DNA of 7,330 bases from CAYZBM01 sp964476705 (GTDB lineage Bacteria; Pseudomonadota; Alphaproteobacteria; Rickettsiales; UBA6187). The notes below the pieces were generated by a model, which saw only the letters and a program-made list of their open reading frames with translations, was not told where the DNA came from and searched no databases. Position 1 is the stretch's first letter, and each line of letters starts with the position of its first letter. Location: the NCBI GenBank assembly GCA_964476705.1, contig CAYZBM010000087.1, positions 1 to 7,330 on the forward strand, given 5' to 3'. The translations under genes were made by a program, and so were the position numbers. Of the stretch, positions 1 through 5,255 are shown in pieces.

Positions 1-36
1 TAATTTAATAATTATTGATTAGAGGTAAATTATTTC

Positions 37-213
37 TTGATCTACTATAGATTAACTGATGAGGATTGTTTATTCTGGCATGTTTTAAATTATACCATAA
101 TATATGACATTAGCTTAAATACTCCAAGAATATTAAAAATATTACATTCTGCTATGGATCCATCTAACGTATTATGCGATATAAAAGAAAGAGAAAAAAA
201 TTATGTTAATTAA
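37..213 (+). CDS. Unrecognised short reading frame, possibly the 3' remnant of a larger gene
   Basis: Frame 1 is open from position 19 to a TAA at 211-213 (64 codons). There is no ATG before 154. The only plausible early start is TTG at 37, about 11 bp after an AGAGGT sequence at 21-26 that could act as a ribosome-binding site. The product would be about 58 residues, starting LIYYRLTDEDCLFWHVLNY, aromatic-rich and ending in a charged stretch (DIKEREKNYVN). Its end overlaps the thiS start by 11 bp, as translationally coupled genes often do. A chance open frame this long is unlikely in such AT-rich DNA (my rough estimate is under 1% for one frame). I do not recognise the protein. It may be a small gene, or the tail of a gene broken by the TGA at 16-18 and stops to its left. 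Confidence 0.3.
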   Translation: MIYYRLTDEDCLFWHVLNYTIIYDISLNTPRILKILHSAMDPSNVLCDIKEREKNYVN

Positions 214-403
214 AATTAATGGTGAAGAATATAAACTTACAAAAGCTACGTCTGTAGCTAATTTATTAGCGGAGCTTAAATTAGATCCAACTAAAGTAGC
301 TATTGAACGTAATTTAGCTATTGTTTCTATTAATAATTATAACTCTGTGGAGTTATGTGAAGGTGATAATATAGAAATAGTTCACTTTATTGGTGGTGGC
401 TAA
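203..403 (+). CDS. thiS: ThiS, sulfur-carrier protein of thiamine thiazole synthesis
   Basis: This is a 66-residue ubiquitin-like protein, the usual size for ThiS. It opens with a beta-strand MLIKINGEEY and ends in IVHFIGGG. The C-terminal Gly-Gly is the hallmark of the family: ThiF adenylates it, it is converted to a thiocarboxylate, and it then donates sulfur to ThiG for thiazole phosphate synthesis in the cytoplasm. The ATG at 203 is preceded by a purine-rich AAAGAAAGAG (185-194), a weak ribosome-binding site. The start overlaps the end of the small frame upstream. The natural partner thiG lies about 1.7 kb downstream on the same strand, separated by hipBA. ThiF and a ThiO/ThiH-type glycine or tyrosine enzyme are not in the window. 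MoaD is the main alternative, but the short length and thiG nearby favour ThiS. Confidence 0.9.
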   Translation: MLIKINGEEYKLTKATSVANLLAELKLDPTKVAIERNLAIVSINNYNSVELCEGDNIEIVHFIGGG

Positions 404-441
404 TATATAATCATTAATTCTATCTAAATATAAAAATAATC

Positions 442-460
442 AACCCGATCAGTTCTTTTT
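442..460 (+). repeat. CCCG element copy 1 (upstream of hipB)
   Basis: AACCCGATCA-GTTCTTTTT resembles three other elements around hipBA (492-510, 1982-2001, 2031-2050): a CCCG core followed within a few bases by a G/T-rich arm and a T-run. This copy has the weakest symmetry and does not fold convincingly. It lies in the 107-bp gap between thiS and hipB, overlapping the upstream edge of the proposed hipBA promoter. It could be a HipB operator half-site or a decayed repeat. Confidence 0.35.
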
Positions 461-488
461 GCTTGAAAAATATTCTATTTATGATAAT
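459..488 (+). promoter_or_regulatory. Candidate hipBA promoter
   Basis: TTGCTT (459-464) and GATAAT (483-488) are separated by 18 bp. The -10 matches the sigma-70 consensus at 5 of 6 positions; the -35 is weak (3 of 6). Transcription would begin near 495, inside the palindrome at 492-505, which is where a self-repressing antitoxin such as HipB would be expected to bind. AT-rich DNA yields many such matches, so this rests mainly on position. Confidence 0.35.
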
Positions 489-491
489 ATA

Positions 492-505
492 AACCCGAAA
501 GGGTT
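492..505 (+). promoter_or_regulatory. Palindrome on the hipB ribosome-binding site (candidate HipB operator / RNA hairpin; CCCG element copy 2)
   Basis: AACCC-GAAA-GGGTT is a perfect 5-bp inverted repeat with a 4-base centre. It sits at the predicted transcription start of hipBA, and its right arm supplies the AAGGG that would be the hipB Shine-Dalgarno, 7 bp before the ATG at 511. In DNA form it could be a HipB operator; HipB of E. coli binds palindromes of a different sequence (TATCC-N8-GGATA). In RNA form it could fold with a GNRA-type GAAA loop and hide the ribosome-binding site. The two readings are not exclusive. Confidence 0.45.
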
Positions 506-510
506 GTTTT

Positions 511-732
511 ATGCCAGAAGTTAAAAATATAAAGCAAATTGGAGATTTAATTCGCAAAGTGCGTAAGAAGCAAGGCTTAACTCAAAGACAACTTGCTGCG
601 GTGTCAGGTATAGGGGAACGCTTTATCCGAGAATTAGAGCAAGGAAAGGAATCTTGTTATATTGGCAAGGCATTAACTATCATAAGAATGTTAGGATTAG
701 ATATACTAATAAAAGGAGAAGATAATCAATGA
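511..732 (+). CDS. hipB: HipB-like antitoxin, XRE-family DNA-binding protein
   Basis: This is a 73-residue protein that is almost entirely a helix-turn-helix domain: IGDLIRKVRKKQGLTQRQLA (about 10-29), then SGIGERFIRELEQGKES (about 32-48) as the recognition region, then a helix IGKALTIIRMLGLDILI. The GLTQ..LA..SG....I..LE.GK pattern is classic XRE, and the GLDI ending is common in HipB. The family binds and neutralises the HipA kinase and represses its own operon by binding upstream palindromes. Its TGA overlaps the hipA ATG (ATGA at 729-732), so the two are co-translated, antitoxin first. The start at 511 follows an AAGGG that is part of the 492-505 palindrome. The C-terminal tail is short, like HipB proteins lacking a long flexible extension. 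Confidence 0.88.
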   Translation: MPEVKNIKQIGDLIRKVRKKQGLTQRQLAAVSGIGERFIRELEQGKESCYIGKALTIIRMLGLDILIKGEDNQ

Positions 733-1967
733 ACAATGTTCTTGATGTTTATCTCCATGATCTTTTGGTAGGGCAACTTAGCCAAAATTCTAGCGGAGAC
801 ATATCCTTTTATTATGATAACAATTACGTTGTTCAAAATAGACCTAGTATTTCTGTTTCTTTACCATTGTCCAAAGTTAGCTATCATGGAGATATAGTAA
901 AAGCTTTTTTTTCTGGATTATTACCAGACGATATAGTTAGACATAAATTAGCAAAATGTTTAGGTATATCGGAGCAAAATACATTTGCGCTACTTGAAGC
1001 AATAGGGGGTGAATGCGCTGGAGCTTTATCTTTATATCCACAAGGTACAACTCCTCCTAAACAAGAAATAGGCGATATCGAAGTTTTAGATGATAAGAAA
1101 TTAAAAGAAATATTAGATTTGTTAAAACGGCAACCACTTTTAGTAGGACAAGATAATGTAAGGCTTTCTTTAGCTGGAGCCCAAGATAAAATAGCTATAT
1201 CTTTAAAAGATGGAAAAGTTGCCTTAGTAAAAGGAACAACACCAACAACTCATATATTAAAACCTTTAATAGATGGAGTAAAAGATAGTGTATATAACGA
1301 GCTTTTTTGTATGAGACTTGCCGCTTTGGTAGGAATAGATGTACCTAATACTGAAGTTAAAATAGTTAATAATACACCTTATTTTTTGATAGAAAGATAT
1401 GATAGAGTAAAGAAAAATGGAATAATTAAGCGGTTACATCAAGAGGATTTTTGTCAAGCCTTGGGGCTTTTACCTTATTTAAAGTATGAATCTGAAAGAG
1501 GACCTAATTTAAAAAAATGCGAAGAGCTTTTACTGAATTATTCTGCAAGACCTGCAATAGATAGAGTTAATTTTCTAAATAGAATAATTTTTAACTATCT
1601 TATTGGCAATGCTGATGCCCATGGTAAAAATTTTTCCCTAATTTATAGAGGTGTAAAGCCAGAGCTTGCCCCTGCCTACGATTTGCTGAGTACAGCTTCA
1701 TACCCAGGATTATCAACTAGAATGGCAATGAAAATTGGTGGAGAGTATGAGCCGAACAAGGTTTGTTTAGATCATTGGTATAAAATTGTCCCTAACACTG
1801 AATTTGCAAAAAAAAATATTGGAATAACTCTTTCTATAATAGCGGAAAAGACACTAGAAAAAGCTGATTTTCTAAAACATAATCTTAAGCAAATAGGAAT
1901 AAAATCATCTATATTTAATGATATTTGTAACATTATCTCAGAGCGGAGTAAAAGAGTAAAATATTGA
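729..1967 (+). CDS. hipA: HipA-like serine/threonine kinase toxin
   Basis: This 412-residue protein is close to the 440 of E. coli HipA and appears intact. Residues about 1-105 form the N-terminal HipA subdomain (YLHDLLVGQLSQ, FFSGLLPDD, GGECAGALSLYP). The kinase core follows. RLSLAGAQDK (145-154) contains Ser147, matching the autophosphorylated Ser150 of E. coli HipA. HILKP (175-179) contains the ATP-contacting lysine, and ERYDR is at 222-226. NADAHGKNFSL (294-304) carries the catalytic Asp296 and Asn301, and PAYDLL (315-320) carries the metal-binding Asp. All key residues are present, so it should be active. Known HipA kinases phosphorylate aminoacyl-tRNA synthetases (GltX for E. coli HipA) and halt translation; the target here is unknown. 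An AAGGAG site (713-718) lies 10 bp before the ATG. Having the N-subdomain in one chain fits the two-gene HipBA type rather than the split HipBST type. Confidence 0.92.
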   Translation: MNNVLDVYLHDLLVGQLSQNSSGDISFYYDNNYVVQNRPSISVSLPLSKVSYHGDIVKAFFSGLLPDDIVRHKLAKCLGISEQNTFALLEAIGGECAGALSLYPQGTTPPKQEIGDIEVLDDKKLKEILDLLKRQPLLVGQDNVRLSLAGAQDKIAISLKDGKVALVKGTTPTTHILKPLIDGVKDSVYNELFCMRLAALVGIDVPNTEVKIVNNTPYFLIERYDRVKKNGIIKRLHQEDFCQALGLLPYLKYESERGPNLKKCEELLLNYSARPAIDRVNFLNRIIFNYLIGNADAHGKNFSLIYRGVKPELAPAYDLLSTASYPGLSTRMAMKIGGEYEPNKVCLDHWYKIVPNTEFAKKNIGITLSIIAEKTLEKADFLKHNLKQIGIKSSIFNDICNIISERSKRVKY

Positions 1968-1977
1968 TATAAATGCT

Positions 1978-2001
1978 AATAATCCCGCTCGGGTTTATTT
2001 T
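1978..2001 (+). terminator. Terminator-like hairpin after hipA (CCCG element copy 3)
   Basis: AATAATCCC-GCTC-GGGTTTATT forms a 9-pair stem with one T-T mismatch (1978-1986 with 1991-1999). It is followed by a short T-run and begins 11 bp after the hipA stop. It fits a weak intrinsic terminator for hipBA and shares the CCCG...GGGTTTATTTT pattern with the other flanking elements. Confidence 0.5.
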
Positions 2002-2029
2002 AATGAAAATAGTTCTAATTTTCAAATTT

Positions 2030-2050
2030 AAACCCGTTCAGGCTTATTTT
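2030..2050 (+). repeat. CCCG element copy 4 (upstream of thiG)
   Basis: AAACCCGTTCAGGCTTATTTT closely follows the pattern of copy 3, 49 bp to its left, but the stem is poorer: AA and CC pair with GG and TT around a C-C mismatch. It lies just before the proposed thiG promoter. It may be a decayed terminator, an operator site or the outer end of the hipBA-carrying segment. Confidence 0.4.
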
Positions 2051-2064
2051 AAAAAGGTCATAAC

Positions 2065-2092
2065 TTGACTTTAATATTACTTAAGTTAGAAC
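2065..2092 (+). promoter_or_regulatory. Candidate thiG promoter
   Basis: TTGACT (2065-2070; 5 of 6 to the -35 consensus) is followed after 16 bp by TAGAAC (2087-2092; 4 of 6 to the -10). Transcription would start near 2100, giving a short leader to the ATG at 2128. An alternative -10 is TATAAG at 2109-2114 with a poor -35. A promoter here would let thiG be expressed despite the terminator-like hairpin after hipA. No TPP riboswitch is visible in the leader. Confidence 0.35.
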
Positions 2093-2127
2093 ATATCAAA
2101 AATATCTATATAAGAGTAGAGTGTAAA

Positions 2128-2910
2128 ATGGCAGATCAACAAAACGATAAACTAATACTTGCCGGGAAAAGCTACAATTCAAGATTATTAGTGGGGACCG
2201 GTAAATATAAAGATTTTACAGAAACCAAAGATGCCATTGAGGCTTCTGGAGCAGAAATAGTAACTGTAGCGGTACGAAGGGTTAATATTGCCAAAATTGG
2301 CGAGCCAATGCTTCAGGATTTTATCGATCCAAAAAAATATACTTATTTACCAAATACTGCCGGTTGTTATACCAAAGATGATGCTTTAAGAACTTTACGC
2401 TTAGCCAGAGAAGCTGGTGGCTGGAACTTAGTAAAATTAGAAGTTTTGGCTGATGAAAAAACTTTATATCCCAATATGCTGGAGACTATTTTAGCTGCAG
2501 AAATTTTAGTTAAAGAAGGTTTCGAAGTTATGGTTTACTGTACTGATGATCCTATCTTGGCTAAAAGGTTAGAAGATATTGGCTGCGTAGCGATTATGCC
2601 GCTTGCTGCTCCTATAGGTTCAGGACTAGGGATTCAGAATGCCTTGAATATAAAATTAATTACCGAATATGTTAAAGTTCCTGTACTTGTTGATGCTGGG
2701 GTTGGGACGGCTTCTGATGCAAGCATCGCTATGGAGCTAGGCTGTGATGGAGTACTAATGAATACTGCTATAGCTAGGGCTAAAAATCCGATTAAAATGG
2801 CAAGGGCAATGAAGCTGGCGATAGAGTCAGGAAGACTAGCTTATCTTGCTGGAAGAATGGAAAAAAGTTTTACAGCCCTACCCTCATCACCAACTAAAGG
2901 ATTAATTTAA
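2128..2910 (+). CDS. thiG: ThiG, thiazole synthase
   Basis: This is a TIM-barrel enzyme that condenses 1-deoxy-D-xylulose 5-phosphate, dehydroglycine and the sulfur of ThiS thiocarboxylate into the thiazole phosphate of thiamine. From the ATG at 2128 it is 260 residues, the family's normal length. It opens DKLILAGKSYNSRLLVGTGKY (7-27), the standard ThiG N-terminus. Lys103 in LVKLEVL is the Schiff-base lysine that binds the sugar phosphate. Phosphate-binding loops are APIGSGLGI (161-169) and VDAGVGTASDA (188-198). The frame stays open 21 codons further to a TTG at 2065, but that extension (MTLILLKLEHIK...) is unlike ThiG and the TTG is better read as a -35 element. thiG converges on parB with 33 bp between stop codons; a T-run at 2932-2945 is there but no G+C stem. 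Confidence 0.93.
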   Translation: MADQQNDKLILAGKSYNSRLLVGTGKYKDFTETKDAIEASGAEIVTVAVRRVNIAKIGEPMLQDFIDPKKYTYLPNTAGCYTKDDALRTLRLAREAGGWNLVKLEVLADEKTLYPNMLETILAAEILVKEGFEVMVYCTDDPILAKRLEDIGCVAIMPLAAPIGSGLGIQNALNIKLITEYVKVPVLVDAGVGTASDASIAMELGCDGVLMNTAIARAKNPIKMARAMKLAIESGRLAYLAGRMEKSFTALPSSPTKGLI

Positions 2911-2943
2911 TTAAGGAAAATCGGGTAGAAATTTTTTTTCTTT

Positions 2944-3807
2944 TTATCCAAGTAACCTAACAATTTTATCAAGGCCGGCCATGCTATTATAGCTTATAGA
3001 AACTTTGCCACCATTTTTGTTTTCTTCAATATTTATTTTTAAGCCGATTTTTAAACTAAGAATTCTTTCTAATTCAGCTATATCTGGCTTTTTTTCTTTT
3101 TTTCTTTTTGGAGAATTAGTAGGATTCTTTCCGTAGCCAGCAGAAAATTTTTCTGCCTCCCTTACGCTTAAGCCTTTACTAATAATGAGCTGAGCTAATT
3201 CAGAAGGAGCTTTTGCGGTAGTTAAAGCCCGTGCATGGCCCATAGTTAGTGCTCCGCTATGTAGAAATGATTTTACATCATTAGGAAGCTCTAATAACCG
3301 TAGCATATTAGCAATATGGCTTCGGCTTTTTCCTAATCCTGAAGAAAGTTCTTCTTGGGTATAGCTAAATTCAACTTGAAGCTTTTTATAAGCGTCGGCC
3401 TCCTCTATCGGAGTTAAATTTTGGCGTTGAATATTTTCAATTAAAGCTAATTCTAGAGCCTCACGATCGTTGACATTCCGGATAATAACTGGAACCTCAG
3501 CAAGGTTTAATTGCTTACAGGCACGCCATCTTCTTTCTCCGGCTATAATTTGGTATATACCATCTCGTTCTGTTGCTCGAACAAGTATAGGCTGAATAAT
3601 GCCATTGACTCTAATAGATTCAGCAAGCTCATCTATTTTTTCTTGGATAAAAGTTTCTCTTGGTTGATATGGTCCAGGACGTAATTGTAATGGTGGAACC
3701 ATTGCTACATTAAAAGCGCCAATTTTACTTTCAAAATTGTCTATAGAGTTATCATCATCTTCAAGTAATAAGGCTGATAAGCCTTTCCCTAATGCTTTTA
3801 CTGCCAT
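2944..3807 (-). CDS. parB: ParB, chromosome-partitioning CTPase that binds parS
   Basis: This is a 287-residue chromosomal ParB. The N-terminus KALGKGLSALL (4-14) is the conserved segment that stimulates the ParA ATPase. The CTP-binding domain has YQPR (47-50), GERRWRA (90-96) and ENIQRQNLTPIEEA (124-137). The helix-turn-helix that reads parS is about 150-171 (TQEELSSGLGKSRSHIANML). A lysine-rich linker (234-240) leads to the C-terminal dimerisation domain (about 243-287). ParB loads at parS as a clamp, slides outward and forms the partition complex. The start is well supported: GGAGG (3817-3821 on the complement) lies 9 bp upstream, and parA ends only 4 bp before. Two perfect parS sites occur 1.4 and 3.3 kb away in the same operon region. 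Confidence 0.95.
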   Translation of the reverse strand: MAVKALGKGLSALLLEDDDNSIDNFESKIGAFNVAMVPPLQLRPGPYQPRETFIQEKIDELAESIRVNGIIQPILVRATERDGIYQIIAGERRWRACKQLNLAEVPVIIRNVNDREALELALIENIQRQNLTPIEEADAYKKLQVEFSYTQEELSSGLGKSRSHIANMLRLLELPNDVKSFLHSGALTMGHARALTTAKAPSELAQLIISKGLSVREAEKFSAGYGKNPTNSPKRKKEKKPDIAELERILSLKIGLKINIEENKNGGKVSISYNSMAGLDKIVRLLG

Positions 3808-3811
3808 ATAT

Positions 3812-4645
3812 TTAAGCCTCCGTAGTTTCTAATTGTTGTTTTTCTTCTTCTAATTCTTCTCGTTTAAGTATTTCACGAGCTAGGTGCATGTAGGCTATAG
3901 AGCCCACACAACGGTGATCATAAATAATTGCAGGTTGCCCATGTGAAGGAGCTTCAGAAATTTTTACATTCCGTGGAATGACCGTGTTAAACACATCTTT
4001 ACCAAAATATTGTCTAACATCAAGCTCGATTTGGGCGGTAAGTTTGTTACGCTTATCGTACATTGTTAATACTACCCCATTTAATTTTAGGTGAGGATTT
4101 AAACGTTTTTTGATAATGTTGAAAGTTTTAATTAGGTGGCTCAAACCCTCTAAAGCATAAAACTCACATTGTAGAGGAATCATGATCTCATTAGAGGCAA
4201 CTAGGGCGTTTATGGTAAGAATTCCTAGAGAAGGAGGACAATCAATAATGACATAATCATATTCTGTTTGAATATTATTAAGCTGTTTTTTTAGAATAAA
4301 TTCTCGTTCTGCTGACTGTACTAATTCTACTTCTGCCGCAGATAAATCTACGGTAGCCGGAATTATACTTAAGTGCGGAATTTTTGTTCTAAGAATGGCG
4401 TCTTTTATATTTACCTGACCAGTCATTACATCATAGATGTTTATAGTCCGTCTTTTTTGCTCTATACCAAGGCCAGTACTTGCATTTCCTTGCGGATCAT
4501 AATCAATAATTAGCACTTTTTTTTGCGTAGCTGCTAAAGCCGTTGCAAGATTTACGGATGTAGTAGTTTTCCCTACCCCACCTTTTTGATTAACTACAGA
4601 AATAATTTTTCCTATATTAACTTGATTTGGACCTATCTCGTCCAT
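3812..4645 (-). CDS. parA: ParA (Soj-type) chromosome-partitioning ATPase
   Basis: This is a 277-residue MinD/ParA-type P-loop ATPase that binds the nucleoid and forms the gradient along which ParB-parS complexes move. It shows the deviant Walker A KGGVGKTT (21-28) with the signature lysine, Walker A' IDYDPQGN (47-54) and Walker B VIIDCPPS (132-139). IPRNVKISEAPSHG (223-236) is typical of chromosomal ParA. It lacks an N-terminal DNA-binding domain, as expected for a chromosomal rather than a type Ia plasmid protein. The C-terminal tail (262-277) is glutamate/glutamine-rich. The start is supported by AAGGAG (4653-4658 on the complement) 7 bp before the ATG. The first 29 bp overlap the rsmG end in another frame, which points to coupled translation. 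Confidence 0.95.
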   Translation of the reverse strand: MDEIGPNQVNIGKIISVVNQKGGVGKTTTSVNLATALAATQKKVLIIDYDPQGNASTGLGIEQKRRTINIYDVMTGQVNIKDAILRTKIPHLSIIPATVDLSAAEVELVQSAEREFILKKQLNNIQTEYDYVIIDCPPSLGILTINALVASNEIMIPLQCEFYALEGLSHLIKTFNIIKKRLNPHLKLNGVVLTMYDKRNKLTAQIELDVRQYFGKDVFNTVIPRNVKISEAPSHGQPAIIYDHRCVGSIAYMHLAREILKREELEEEKQQLETTEA

Positions 4646-5255
4646 GAATATTCTCCTTTACAGTTACCACTGAAGACTCCAAGGAGATAGGTATTTCGGA
4701 TATTATATAATTATGACCTACCTGATCCTTTGCTTCTTTTATTTCTTCTACACTATTTTTTCCCTTTTGAAAAAGGCAAATCTTATTTTTCTTGATAAAA
4801 TGTTGACTCATAGTGATTAGATCCGCAAGTGGAGCTAAAGCTCTGGCAGTTAAAACGTCACTTTCCCAAGGAGTTACCTCCTCAATTCTAGCATTATGTA
4901 CAAAAACTTTATTTTTGGCAAAAATAGCAGCTTCGGTTAAAAAAACAGATTTTCTTACATCGCTTTCAACCAAATGAACTTCAATATCTAATAATATGGC
5001 AATTATTATTCCAGGAAATCCTCCCCCAGAACCCAAGTCGGTAAGAATTTTACTGTCTTTAGGAATATAGTTTATTAGCTCCGCTGAATTTAGAATATGT
5101 CTTTGCCATAATTCGTCTTCAGTGCGATAGCTAACTAGATTAATTGCTTTATTCCACTTGCTAAGTAGCGCTATAAAATGCTCTAGATTTTGAAATGTTT
5201 CACGTGAAACATTTTCTTTTAAGGCACTCATTGATTTAAAATTTGAATTGCTCAT
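4617..5255 (-). CDS. rsmG: RsmG, 16S rRNA 7-methylguanosine methyltransferase
   Basis: This 212-residue Rossmann-fold methyltransferase makes m7G at position 527 (E. coli numbering) of 16S rRNA, a site linked to streptomycin response. The SAM-binding loop is LTDLGSGGGFPG (71-82). Flanking family motifs are WNKAINLVSYRT (34-45), RHILNS (52-57), HLVESDVRKSVFL (94-106) and TARALAPL (136-143). Near the N-terminus NVSRETF (15-21) is encoded by a perfect parS site, a known feature of rsmG in several bacterial groups. The ATG overlaps the mnmG stop (ATGA). An internal ATG at codon 9 has no ribosome-binding site, so the first is preferred; it has a purine-rich AAGAAAAGAG just upstream. The 3' end overlaps parA by 29 bp. 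Confidence 0.94.
   Translation of the reverse strand: MSNSNFKSMSALKENVSRETFQNLEHFIALLSKWNKAINLVSYRTEDELWQRHILNSAELINYIPKDSKILTDLGSGGGFPGIIIAILLDIEVHLVESDVRKSVFLTEAAIFAKNKVFVHNARIEEVTPWESDVLTARALAPLADLITMSQHFIKKNKICLFQKGKNSVEEIKEAKDQVGHNYIISEIPISLESSVVTVKENIHGRDRSKSS
5196..5211. other. parS: parS centromere site inside rsmG
   Basis: TGTTTCACGTGAAACA is a perfect 16-bp palindrome identical to the bacterial chromosomal parS consensus. It lies in frame within codons for NVSRETF near the rsmG start, so the site is preserved at both DNA and protein level. The cognate ParB is encoded 1.4 kb away. Confidence 0.95.

Noticed and set aside
56..63. CTGATGAG, matching the first half of a hammerhead ribozyme core
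   Set aside because: No suitable stem II and nearby GAAA follow; it lies in an open reading frame as ordinary codons.
1..202. TPP riboswitch before thiS (also considered at 1968-2127 before thiG)
   Set aside because: Neither stretch contains a convincing CUGAGA plus ACCUGAUC/UAAUGCCAGCG-type core of the THI element.
2065..2127. N-terminal extension of ThiG from TTG 2065
   Set aside because: The 21 extra residues are unlike ThiG N-termini, and the TTG belongs to a likely -35 box; ATG 2128 gives the standard length.
2911..2943. Shared terminator between convergent thiG and parB
   Set aside because: There is a T-run on the + strand but no stable stem in the 33-bp gap.
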